The notes: generated from the letters alone by a model not told the origin. 64,000 nucleotides of DNA from Desulfatitalea alkaliphila (GCF_022968795.1 NZ_JALJRB010000008.1:124001-188000), one strand, 5' to 3'; positions 45,872-54,896 are shown, counted from the stretch's first letter. Numbers and translations are program-made.

Positions 45872-48800
45872 CGCAAACCAAAAACAGGCTGCACAGTGTT
45901 TTGATCATCGGCGCCGGGCCGGCGGGCGTGGCGGCCGCCAACAAACTGGGGGAGCTGGGCGTGCCCGTCACCCTGGTGGACGGCGAGGCGGATCTGGATC
46001 GCAAGCTGGGCGCCGAAGCCTACCGCCTGCCATCGGGCACCCCATTCAATTTCGCCCACCGTCCCGGTCTGATCCGCATACTGCGCAACCGCAACCTCAA
46101 CTGCGCCCTTCCGGCCACCATCGGCGCAATCAAACACAGCCAACAAGGCTTCCGTGTGCAGCTGACCTTGCCCGCCACCTATGTCGACAGCGAGCGCTGC
46201 ACCCTCTGCGGTCAATGCGTGGCCGCCTGCCCGCTGGAAGGGACCGACCACCCCCCCATCCAGTTCACCGGCCGCATGGCCCTCCCGGGCCGCGCCGCCA
46301 TCGACAAGCGCAACCAACCGTTGTGCCAGGCCGACTGCCCGCTGGGCGTCAATGTACAAGGCTACATGGCCCTGGTGCGTGCCGGTCGTTTCGATGAGGC
46401 CCTGGCATTGATTCGCAATGAGAACGTGTTGCCCGCCATTTGCGGCCGGATCTGCACCCACCCCTGCGAGGCGGCCTGCCGCCGGGCCGGACAGGACGGC
46501 CCCCTGGCGATTCGGGATATCAAACGCTTCATCACCGACCAATGCGCCGATTTGCAGGCCTGTGAATCGACACCAACACGCACAGCCACACCGGCGGCGC
46601 CCTTGCCCGACAGTATTGCGGTGGTGGGCTGCGGCCCGTCCGGCCTGGCGGCCGCCGCCGACCTGGTGCGCCGCGGATTCGCCGTCACCATTTACGAGAA
46701 GGAGCAACACCCCGGCGGCCTGCTGCGCTACGGTGTCGGCCCCCACCGCCTGCCGCGCGACATTCTGGCAACGGAAGTCGCCGAGGTGCTCGACCACGAC
46801 CGAGTGGCCCTGATCAGCGGCCGTGCCGTATCCCTCCCCGAAGAACTCATCACCCTGCGCCAAAGCCATCGGGCGGTGATTCTGGCCACCGGTTCCTGGG
46901 CCGATCGCTCCCTGGGGGTGCCGGGTGAAACGCTGGACGGGGTCCAGGGGTGCCTGGCCTTTCTCAATGGCTATTACCGCGGCGATGCAACACCGCCCCG
47001 AGGGCGCGTGGCGGTCATCGGCGACGGCAACGCGGCCTTCGACCTCGCCCGGGTGCTGCATCGGGCCGGTGCCGACGTCACCCTGCTCTCCTGGTTCGGC
47101 AGGGATGAAATTCCGGCCGATGTGGACGAAGTGGAAGCCGCCCTGCAAGAGGGCATCACCATCCGGGACCGGTGCCAAGTGGTGGGTTTCGACGGCGCCG
47201 GGGGACGATTGCAATCGGTGCGCACCCGTGCCACGCGATCGGGGCCCCTGGATGCCCAAGGCATCGCCTGGCCGGTGATCGTCGCAGAGCGCGTGGAAGT
47301 CCCGCTGGCCTTCGACCACGCCTTCGTGGCCATCGGCCAGGCCGGAGCTTACGGCCGACTGCGAAACCGGGACGACTTGGCCGTCGACGGACGTGGATTG
47401 GTTACGGTGGACAGCCGCGGACGCACTTCCCTGGAAGGCATCTACGCCGCCGGCGATGCCGCCACCGGCGCCACCTCCGTTGTGCATGCCATGGCCGACG
47501 GCCGCAAAATTGCGGCGACCGTGACCGCCGACCTGAACGGATCGTCGCCCCATGCCGGTGCCCCTGCCCGGGATGCGGTGCGCCCCGCCGATCGGGATTT
47601 CGATCCCGTTCCCGCCGACCTGCCTGTCCGGCAGCGCGCGGCCATGCCGACGCTGCCTCCGGAAAAGCGGCGGCAAAATTTCGCGGAAGTGGCCCTGGGC
47701 CTCAGCCCGGACCAGGCCATGGCCGAAGCCGGCCGTTGCCTGCAGTGCGGCGTGTGCGCCGAATGTCTGGCCTGCCTGCCGGCCTGCGAGGCCAACAACG
47801 CCATCCGCCATGATCAACAGCCCAGCTCCTTCACCGAAAACGCCGGGGTGTTGATCATCGCCGATCCCGCCATGGCGCCGGGCATCAAAGGCGAAGACGT
47901 CCTGCGCGCCTATGGACCACCCAGTGCCAAGAACGATGTGCACGCCATGATGCTGCGCGGTTTTGCCGCCGCGGCCCATGCCATGATGCTGTTGCAGCGC
48001 AACGGCATGCGCATGAAGGGACAAGGGTTGGCCTTCGTGCCGCCCGACCCGGGCCTGCAAAGGGAAGTCCGCATGGGGGTGTTCGCCTGCCGCTGCAACG
48101 ATGCCATGGGCTGGCTGCCCGAGATGGATGCCTTCATGGCGGACCTCAACAGCCAACCCGACATCGTTCACGCCGAAGTGTTGACTTCGGCCTGTATTCC
48201 CGAAGGCATTCAACGGATCACCGATGCGGTGCGAGACAAGGGGCTGACCCGGCTGGTGGTGGCCGCCTGCGTCTGCTGCCCGCTCAACTTCGTCTGCAGC
48301 GCCTGCACCGATCAGCGCAGCCGCCTCAAGCGCGGCCTGTTCGACGGCACCGGCATCAGCCGCTCCATGGTGCAAACCTGCAACCTGAGGGGCGAGGCGC
48401 TGCGTATGACCGCCAAGGATGCGCCGGCCGCCATGGCCGCCTTCGAGGGGTTGATCAAGCGCAGTATCGGCCGGGCCCGCAAGTTGCTGCCCTTTCCGGC
48501 ACCGGCCCGGGCCTACAATTTCACCACGGCCGTCATCGGGCACACCGAAGCGGCCCTGACCACCGCCCGCACCTTGGCCGAGGCGGGTTTCGATGTGCTC
48601 CAGTTCGGCGGTACCGGACGCCCCTTGACCCAAGCGGCCCAACACCCCAATGTGCACGCCTTCGAAGGCTCCACCGTGCAGGCCGTCAGCGGCACCCTGG
48701 GCAATTTCCAGGTGCACACCCAATGCGAAGGCGAACAGCGCATCTTCTCGGTGGGCGGCGTGGTGCTGGGCGAAAAATCACGGCGCATCGCCATCTACCG

Positions 48801-49266
48801 CCAGCACGCACTGCTGCCGGAAATGAAGGTGCTGGCCGGCGCGCAAAAGGCCGACCTGCCGGGCATGCCGTTCATGTACCCGGGCACCACCTCCATCTCC
48901 GGACTCTTCCTGGCCGACCCGCCCAACATCCAAATTTCCAAGCGCACCAAGGGTGAGGCCGTGGCCGTGCTGGCGGCGGCGGCCATGCCCAGGGGACCGC
49001 GTCAGAACCGCGGCTTCTCCGTGGTGGTGAACGAATCTCTGTGTCGCGGCTGCGGCCGTTGCCTCGCCGCCTGTGTCTATCAAGCCGTCAGCCTCAAACC
49101 ACGCCCCAACGGCAGCTGGACCGCCACGGTGGACGATGCCCTTTGCAAGGGATGCGGCAACTGCATCTCGGTCTGCCCGTCCAACGCAGCGGACAGCCCC
49201 TACCGTGACCAGGCCTGCCTCGAACAGATGGTCGAGGAGCTGTTGCTGGCCGACAGCAGGAGTTGA
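45868..49266 (+). CDS. Giant fused flavoprotein: HdrA-like and GltD/NfnB-like modules with multiple [4Fe-4S] sites
   Basis: 1132 aa. Order of parts: an FAD fold (VLIIGAGPAGVAAANKL, about 12-28); [4Fe-4S] CTLCGQCVAACPLEG (about 111); a GltD/DPYD-type N-terminal cluster domain (CQADCPLGVN, CGRICTHPCEAACRR, about 153-205); a GltD FAD domain (VVGCGPSGLAAAADL, about 252) and NAD(P) fold (VAVIGDGNAAFDLARVL, about 382); CLQCGVCAECLACLPACE (about 625); an HdrA-like region with GVFACRCND and CVCCPLNFVCSACTDQR (about 733-815); and two C-terminal ferredoxin motifs (CRGCGRC, CKGCGNC, about 1058-1100). It looks like an NfnB-like NAD(P)H module fused to HdrA-like wiring. Its place after korC suggests that it exchanges electrons between Kor ferredoxin, NAD(P)H and Hdr. 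Confidence 0.85.
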   Translation: MTQTKNRLHSVLIIGAGPAGVAAANKLGELGVPVTLVDGEADLDRKLGAEAYRLPSGTPFNFAHRPGLIRILRNRNLNCALPATIGAIKHSQQGFRVQLTLPATYVDSERCTLCGQCVAACPLEGTDHPPIQFTGRMALPGRAAIDKRNQPLCQADCPLGVNVQGYMALVRAGRFDEALALIRNENVLPAICGRICTHPCEAACRRAGQDGPLAIRDIKRFITDQCADLQACESTPTRTATPAAPLPDSIAVVGCGPSGLAAAADLVRRGFAVTIYEKEQHPGGLLRYGVGPHRLPRDILATEVAEVLDHDRVALISGRAVSLPEELITLRQSHRAVILATGSWADRSLGVPGETLDGVQGCLAFLNGYYRGDATPPRGRVAVIGDGNAAFDLARVLHRAGADVTLLSWFGRDEIPADVDEVEAALQEGITIRDRCQVVGFDGAGGRLQSVRTRATRSGPLDAQGIAWPVIVAERVEVPLAFDHAFVAIGQAGAYGRLRNRDDLAVDGRGLVTVDSRGRTSLEGIYAAGDAATGATSVVHAMADGRKIAATVTADLNGSSPHAGAPARDAVRPADRDFDPVPADLPVRQRAAMPTLPPEKRRQNFAEVALGLSPDQAMAEAGRCLQCGVCAECLACLPACEANNAIRHDQQPSSFTENAGVLIIADPAMAPGIKGEDVLRAYGPPSAKNDVHAMMLRGFAAAAHAMMLLQRNGMRMKGQGLAFVPPDPGLQREVRMGVFACRCNDAMGWLPEMDAFMADLNSQPDIVHAEVLTSACIPEGIQRITDAVRDKGLTRLVVAACVCCPLNFVCSACTDQRSRLKRGLFDGTGISRSMVQTCNLRGEALRMTAKDAPAAMAAFEGLIKRSIGRARKLLPFPAPARAYNFTTAVIGHTEAALTTARTLAEAGFDVLQFGGTGRPLTQAAQHPNVHAFEGSTVQAVSGTLGNFQVHTQCEGEQRIFSVGGVVLGEKSRRIAIYRQHALLPEMKVLAGAQKADLPGMPFMYPGTTSISGLFLADPPNIQISKRTKGEAVAVLAAAAMPRGPRQNRGFSVVVNESLCRGCGRCLAACVYQAVSLKPRPNGSWTATVDDALCKGCGNCISVCPSNAADSPYRDQACLEQMVEELLLADSRS

Positions 49267-49269
49267 ATC

Positions 49270-50868
49270 ATGCCCGAACCGTTGAAGATCGTCCTTTTTT
49301 TGTGCAACTGGGGCCCCCATGCGGCCTATCAGGCCCTGCAGGACCGCAGCGCCGACATTCCGTCCGAAATCAAGATGATCCGCATTCCGTGCAGCGGCCG
49401 CATCAGCAAAGCCTTGCTCTTCAAGCCATTTGAAATGGGCGCCGACGGCGTCTTGCTGCTCGGTTGCCGCTCGGGCACCTGCCGCTACGGCACCGGCACA
49501 TCGGCCGCGGAAGAGAACACCGCCGACACCCGCCGCATCATGGCCTTGATCGGTCTGGGCGGCGAACGGCTGGAACTGGCCACTTTTCTGCCCGATGAAC
49601 CCGAGGCCCTGCTGACCTTCCTGCAATCCTTCGCCGATCGTATCCGGCAAATGGGCCAAAGCCCAATCACGCGCCGGACACGGCCGATCGCCGAGGATAC
49701 GGCGGCAGGCGACCTGCCGACGACACCCGAAGCCATCGTGGCCGCCCACGATGTATTCGCCTGTCAGGATTGCGGCAAATGCACCTCGGCCTGCTCCCTT
49801 GCCCTGGCCGGCAAATCCTACTCGCCGCGCTTCATGGCCGCCGAGATCATCGCCGGCCGTGCCGACGCAGCCGCGGTGCGCAACGCCGTCAACAGCTGCC
49901 TGACCTGCGGCATTTGCTACGAGCGGTGTCCCTCGGCGGTCAACTTCCCCGAGTTCATCAAGTCCATGCGCATCTACTACCACGACCGGGAAGTGGCCGC
50001 CGCCCCGGCCCACGGCGGTTTCTTTCAGAGCATGATGCGCGCCATGACTTCGCCGACCCTGGCACCCCAGCGCTGGCGGCAGTTGCCCGACACCATCCGC
50101 ACCCGCTCCCGCGGCCCGGTGCTTTTCTTCGGCGGGTGCGCACCGTACTTCGACATCTTCTTCAACAAATTCCTCGGCGTGCGCACCCACCACATCCTAG
50201 AGGACAGCCTGCGCCTGCTCAATTTCTTCGATGTGGAACCGGCCCTTCTGGAAAACGAACGCTGTTGCGGCCACGACCTGCTCTGGTCCGGCGACCGCGA
50301 CAACTTTCTGCGCCTGGCCCGCCTTAACGCGGAAGCCATTGCCGCCAGCGGCGCCGAAGAGCTGATCACCGCCTGCCCCGAATGCTGCCACACCCTGGAA
50401 GTCGAATACGCCCGTCACGGTGTGACGCTGCCGCTGAAGATCACCCACATGCACGCCTTTCTGGAACGGGAGATCGACAAGGGCGCGGTGGCCTTCAAAC
50501 CGTTGGAAGGCTGCGCCACCTTCCAGGACGCCTGCCGTCAGAGCCGTTTCAGCGGCCAAGCGGCGCTGCCCCGCAAACTGCTCGCGCCGCTTTACGGCAA
50601 CACGCCCGGCGGCCTGGTGGACGCCGAAGCACCCAGCATCTGTTGCGGAAACAGCGCCTGGATCGGGTGCGACGCCGACAGCAAGGCCATGCAGGTGCAG
50701 CGGCTGGAAAAAGCACGCCGCAGCGGCAGCACCACCATGATCACCGCCTGTCCCAAGTGCCAAATCCACCTGCGCTGCGCCATGGAAGATGTGGTGCGCG
50801 CGAAGCAGTTGAAAATGGAACTGGTGGATCTGACCAGCTTGATTGCGAAGACCATCCATTGGGAATAA
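49270..50868 (+). CDS. MvhD-HdrC-HdrB fusion protein
   Basis: 532 aa. Residues 8-125 are MvhD-like (FLCNWGPHAAYQAL, RIPCSGRISK, LLLGCRSGTCRYGTG), although the first Cys pair is reduced to CNWG. Residues ~165-235 are an HdrC-type double cluster domain (CQDCGKCTSACSLALAGKSY, CLTCGICYERCPSAV). Residues ~278-515 hold two full CCG domains of HdrB: GCAPYF...CCGHDL...CPECC and GCATFQ...CCGNSA...CPKC. HdrB carries the non-cubane 4Fe-4S clusters that reduce disulfides, and both sets of ligands are intact. The gene starts 3 bases after the previous stop. HdrB's usual substrate, CoM-S-S-CoB, is a methanogen compound, so the substrate here must differ and is unknown. Confidence 0.88.
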   Translation: MPEPLKIVLFLCNWGPHAAYQALQDRSADIPSEIKMIRIPCSGRISKALLFKPFEMGADGVLLLGCRSGTCRYGTGTSAAEENTADTRRIMALIGLGGERLELATFLPDEPEALLTFLQSFADRIRQMGQSPITRRTRPIAEDTAAGDLPTTPEAIVAAHDVFACQDCGKCTSACSLALAGKSYSPRFMAAEIIAGRADAAAVRNAVNSCLTCGICYERCPSAVNFPEFIKSMRIYYHDREVAAAPAHGGFFQSMMRAMTSPTLAPQRWRQLPDTIRTRSRGPVLFFGGCAPYFDIFFNKFLGVRTHHILEDSLRLLNFFDVEPALLENERCCGHDLLWSGDRDNFLRLARLNAEAIAASGAEELITACPECCHTLEVEYARHGVTLPLKITHMHAFLEREIDKGAVAFKPLEGCATFQDACRQSRFSGQAALPRKLLAPLYGNTPGGLVDAEAPSICCGNSAWIGCDADSKAMQVQRLEKARRSGSTTMITACPKCQIHLRCAMEDVVRAKQLKMELVDLTSLIAKTIHWE

Positions 50869-50947
50869 GAAAGTCGGTTCAAGGCTTGAAGGGCGACAAT
50901 TTGAAGCCCGGACTGCAATCCTTAAACTTCAACGCACAGGACGTTTC

Positions 50948-53377
50948 ATGACCAAATCTGCTTCAACCATGGCAATCCAATCCGAAAGCACTCCGAAAAT
51001 CGGCGTTTACGTCTGCCATTGCGGTTTGAACATCGCCCAAACCGTGGACTGCGACGGTGTGGCCGCCGCCATGGCCGAGTTGCCCGATGTGGTGGTGGCC
51101 AAAGGCATCGGCTACGCCTGCAGCGAGCCGGGCCAACGGGAGATCCGCGATGACATCGCCAACCTCGGACTCAACCGCGTGGTGGTGGGTTCTTGTTCAC
51201 CCCGCCTGCACGAGCCCACTTTTCGCCAGATGCTGACGGCGGCCGGTCTCAATCCTTTCCTTTTGGAAATGGCCAATCTGCGCGAGCAGTGCAGTTGGGT
51301 GCACATGCAGACGCCGGCGGCGGCCACCGCCAAGGCCCACGACCTGATGTGCATGGCCGTGGCCCGGGCACGGCGACTGGCGCCCCTGGAAGCCCCCAGC
51401 ATGCCCATGACCCAGCGGGCCATGGTGCTCGGCGGCGGCGTGGCCGGCATTCAGGCGGCCCTGGACATGGCCGACAACGGCTATGAGGTGGTGATGGTGG
51501 AAAAGGCGCCCTCCATCGGTGGCGTCATGGCCCAGTTGGACAAAACCTTCCCCACCATGGACTGTTCCATCTGAATCCTCGGTCCGAAGATGACGGATGC
51601 CGGTCGGCATCCCCGGATCACGATTCACACCTTGAGCGAAGTGACGGACATCAAGGGCCATGTGGGCAACTTCGAGGTCAAGGTCGTCAAGAAGGCCCGC
51701 TACGTGGACGAAGCGGCCTGCACGGCCTGCGGCGAGTGCGCCAAAGTTTGCCCCGTGGTGCGCCCCGACGAATTCAACATCGGCCTTTCCTCGCGCCGCG
51801 CGATTTACTCCCCCTTTCCCCAGGCCGTGCCCTCGGCCTATGTGCTCAATCCCCAGGAGTGTCTGGGCAACAACCCCGTGGTGTGCAGCAAGTGCTTGGA
51901 AGCGTGCGAGAAGAAGTGCATCGACTTTCACATGTCCGACCAGACCCTGGACCTGCGGGTGGGCACCATCGTGGTGGCCACGGGCCTCACGCCCCACGAC
52001 CCGCGCCCCCTGGATGAATACGGCTACACCCGTTACCAGAACGTGCTCACCAGCCTGGAGTTCGAGCGGTTGGTCAATGCCGGCGGCCCCACCCAGGGCC
52101 GGCTGATGCGCCCCACCGATCGCCGCACCCCGCGCTCGGTGGGTTTCATCCAGTGTGTCGGCTCCCGTTCCGCCAAACGCGGCAAGTCCTACTGCTCCAA
52201 CATCTGCTGCATGAACACCGTGAAAAGCACCTTGGTGCTCAAGGAGCACTACCCGGACATGGCCGTCAAGGTGTTCTACATCGACATCCGCGCCTTCGGC
52301 AAAGGGTTCGAAGCGCTCTACACCCGCAGCCGCCGTCTGGGGGTGCATTATGTGCGCGGCCTGCCGGGCAACGTGGAAGAGCTGCCCGACGGCCGCTTGC
52401 GGGTTGCCGTGGAGAACACCGCCGGCGGCACCCTGGAACAGTACGAGCTGGACATGCTGGTGCTGGCCACGGGCATCGAACCGCCCGCCGGCACCCAAAA
52501 GTTGCAGGAAATGCTGGGGCTGCAGCTGTCCAGCGACGGCTTCTTCCTGGAAGCCCATCCCAAACTGCAACCGGTGGATGCGGCCACCCGCGGTATCTTC
52601 TACGCCGGTTGCGCCGAAGGGCCCAAGGACATCCGCGAAAGCGTCACTCAGGCCTCGGCCGCCGCGGTGCGCGCCATCCGCCTGATGCAGGCCGACCGGA
52701 TCAGCGGCGAGGCCATCACCTCGGAAATCGATCCCGACCTGTGCAAGTCCTGCGGCAAGTGCGCCGAAGTGTGTCCGTACAACGCCATCACCGTGGACAC
52801 CAAGCAGAAGACTCCGGCCCAGGTCGCCACGGCGGCCTGCAGCGGCTGCGGCACCTGTGCCGCGGAGTGCCCCTTCGGCGCCATCACCATGCACCACTTC
52901 ACCGACCCGCAGATCGGCGGCCAGATCGATGCCCTGCTGGAGCGCGAACCGGCCACCAAAATTCTTGCCTTCGCCTGTAACTGGTGCTCCTATGCGGGTG
53001 CCGATTACGCCGGCGTATCCCGGCTGCAATACCCGCCCAACGTGCGCCTGATCCGCACCATGTGCTCGGGCCGGGTGGACGAAGACTTCATCTGGCAAGG
53101 TTTCCGCAACGGCGCGCCGGTGATCCTGGTCAGCGGTTGCCACATCGGCGACTGCCACTACATCGATGCCAACCACTGGACCGTCAAGCGCATCGAAAAG
53201 GTGCGCAAGAAGATGGAAAAGCGGAGCATCCGCCCCGAACGGTTGCAACTGGAATGGATCAGCGCCGCCGAGGGCATACGTTTCGCCGAAGTCATGGCCC
53301 GCATGGAAGCGCTGCGGCAATCGGTGACCGCGCAGGAGATCGCCGACACCGTGGCCGTGCTCAGCAAAAAAGGGTAG
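50948..53377 (+). CDS. hdrA: Selenocysteine-containing HdrA-MvhD fusion
   Basis: 809 aa counting one recoded TGA (51572-51574) as residue 209. Start at MTKSAST with AGGA six bases upstream. Order: HdrA N-terminal region (GVYVCHCGLNIAQTV, about 19-32), FAD fold (MVLGGGVAGIQAAL), FPTMDCSI-U209-ILGPKM, ferredoxin-type CTACGECAKVCPV, a further Cys-rich insert CSKCLEACEKKC, two more ferredoxin motifs (CKSCGKC, CSGCGTC), and MvhD from about 670 (CNWCSYAGADYAG, MCSGRVDEDF, SGCHIGDCHY). The reading frame is unbroken on both sides of the TGA, and the Cys-x2-Cys of other HdrAs aligns with C206-x2-U209. HdrA selenoproteins are known in methanogens and sulfate reducers. It is the last Hdr gene of the kor-hdr cluster. 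Confidence 0.88.
51572..51618 (+). promoter_or_regulatory. Selenocysteine TGA codon and bacterial SECIS-like hairpin
   Basis: The TGA is followed after 20 bases by a perfect 7-bp stem, GGATGCC (51595-51601) and GGCATCC (51606-51612), with loop GGTC. GGUC is also the core of the apical loop of the E. coli fdhF SECIS, and the TGA-to-loop distance of 27 bases lies in the usual bacterial range. ATCC right after the TGA can pair with GGAT at 51615-51618 as a lower stem. Confidence 0.8.
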
Positions 53378-53385
53378 ACGACCCG

Positions 53386-54726
53386 TTGGCCGATTCACCA
53401 CCCCTGCGGCCCCTGGGCCCCATGGAACAGCTGTTTGTGATGCTGGACCAGGCCGCAACCATCCATTTCAGCATGTGGGCCCGGCTCCAGGGGCGACTGA
53501 CAACGGATCTGGTGTCCGCCGCCCTGGCCGCCCTTCAAAGCCGCCACCCCCTGCTGCGGGCGGCCATCGAGGCCAAAGGCACCGGCGCGCTCTGGTTCGT
53601 TGCCACCGCGCGGCCAATCCCCCTGACGGTCGTTGCCGCATCTTCTCCGGCCAAGGGGCTCGTCCCGCACCTCGAAGCCGAACAACGCCATCCTTTCAAT
53701 ACGGCCGCCGGACCCCTGATACGCGCCCGGCTGGTGCAAGCCGGCCCCGAAGACCAAACCCTGCTGCTCACCTTCCATCACGCCATCGCCGACGGCATCA
53801 GCGCCGCCACTCTTTTCGGCCATCTATTTGAAACCCTGGACCGCCTGCAAACCGGTCAGAATCCCGACACAACGCCGATGGCCGACGACGGGCCCCTGGA
53901 GCACCATATCCCCTCGACCCATCGCGGCCTGCATGCCATGGCCCGCGCCGCCGCCCATGCAGGCATGCAAAACCTGCAACGTCTGATCCGACCACCAACC
54001 CACCTCCCCATCACTACCCGGCAACCGCCCGAAGCAGGACGCAACCGGTTCATCCTCAACACCCTGACGACGGATCAGACCCGGCGCTTGATCCACCAGG
54101 CGCAGCGGCACGGCTGCACCGTCCAGGCGGCCCTGTGCGCCGCCCAGTCGCACGCCCTGCTGTCCCTATGGCCCGACCGTGCAAAACTGCACACCTGGCT
54201 GCTTTCCCTGGTGGACCTGCGCCGGCGCACGTCCCCCCCCCTGGCCGCAAAAATCGCCGGTCTGAACATCTCCATGGTGGAGGCCTGTCACCGGGTCCGC
54301 CGCGACACGCCCTTCTGGGAACTGGCCCGTCAAATCCAAACCGCCCTGCAAAACAACATCAACACGGGCTTTCATTGGTGGTACCTGCCCACCCAGGCAC
54401 GCTGGGGCGGATGGACCCGACCCTTGCGCCCCACCGGGCCCAACGCCGCCCGCGCCCTGGTCGGCCACGCCCGCCGCATCCGACCGTCGGCCCTGACGGT
54501 CACCAACATCGGTCAACCGGCCATCCACCCCATACGCCCCAACTACCGCATCCGGGCCATGTCCTTCGTTGCCCCCCTCTCCTTCGTCGGCCGCATGGGC
54601 GCGGCCATCAACACCTTCGACGGCCGATTGCACTGGAACTTCATCTACAATGCGCCAGCTGTTAGTCCGGAAGCCGCGGCTGAATTTGTTGATCGAAGCA
54701 AGGCAATGCTTATCGTAAGTATTTGA
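53386..54726 (+). CDS. Condensation-domain / wax-ester-synthase-like acyltransferase
   Basis: 446 aa from a TTG 8 bases after the hdrA stop; ATG at 53422 is possible but would cut off the family start (RPLGPMEQLFVMLDQAATIHF). The catalytic motif is FHHAIADGISAATLF (HHxxxDG). ALQSRHPLLRAAI and, near the C terminus, GRMGAAINTFDGRLHWNFIY fit the chloramphenicol-acetyltransferase-like fold shared by peptide-synthetase condensation domains and alcohol/wax-ester acyltransferases. Acyl-CoA made by Kor could be a substrate, but this is only inferred from position. Confidence 0.75.
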   Translation: MADSPPLRPLGPMEQLFVMLDQAATIHFSMWARLQGRLTTDLVSAALAALQSRHPLLRAAIEAKGTGALWFVATARPIPLTVVAASSPAKGLVPHLEAEQRHPFNTAAGPLIRARLVQAGPEDQTLLLTFHHAIADGISAATLFGHLFETLDRLQTGQNPDTTPMADDGPLEHHIPSTHRGLHAMARAAAHAGMQNLQRLIRPPTHLPITTRQPPEAGRNRFILNTLTTDQTRRLIHQAQRHGCTVQAALCAAQSHALLSLWPDRAKLHTWLLSLVDLRRRTSPPLAAKIAGLNISMVEACHRVRRDTPFWELARQIQTALQNNINTGFHWWYLPTQARWGGWTRPLRPTGPNAARALVGHARRIRPSALTVTNIGQPAIHPIRPNYRIRAMSFVAPLSFVGRMGAAINTFDGRLHWNFIYNAPAVSPEAAAEFVDRSKAMLIVSI

Positions 54727-54733
54727 AAAAACA

Positions 54734-54768
54734 GTTTTAAGTTTTAAGTGTTAAGTTTTAAGTTAAGG
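54734..54768. repeat. AT-rich heptamer tract
   Basis: GTTTTAA, GTTTTAA, GTGTTAA, GTTTTAA, then GTTAAGG, in tandem, just after the acyltransferase stop. Related GTGTTAA words stand at 5620, 5628 and 5653 and at 40883. Confidence 0.75.
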
Positions 54769-54876
54769 AATGCTGTCGATTATAGGGGGGTTGGGATGGA
54801 CGAGCAGGTGTGCCGGAGACAAAACGGTCGGGCATCCCACCCGTACCAGGCATCCACCCGTATCGGGTACCCCGTC

Positions 54877-54896
54877 GGGCACGGCATGCCGTGCCC
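54877..54896. repeat. 20-base perfect palindrome, copy 1
   Basis: GGGCACGGCATGCCGTGCCC, self-complementary over all 20 bases, followed by CTAC. An identical core lies at 55084-55103. The same kind of element (with flanking GTAG/CTAC) is dispersed in many bacterial genomes. Confidence 0.8.

Noticed and set aside
45805-48723. A 972-codon open frame antisense to the HdrA/GltD-like fusion
   Set aside because: No ribosome-binding site or domain pattern and mirror-image composition of a real gene; third-position GC bias leaves the antisense frame open.
51572-51574. In-frame TGA in the HdrA gene as a true stop, i.e. two genes or a pseudogene
   Set aside because: Both sides share one frame, the TGA falls on a conserved Cys codon position, the HdrA motifs are complete on both sides and a SECIS-like hairpin follows, so selenocysteine explains it better.
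51197-53458. A 753-codon antisense frame over the Sec-HdrA gene
   Set aside because: Same shadow effect; the plus strand carries a full set of conserved cluster motifs.
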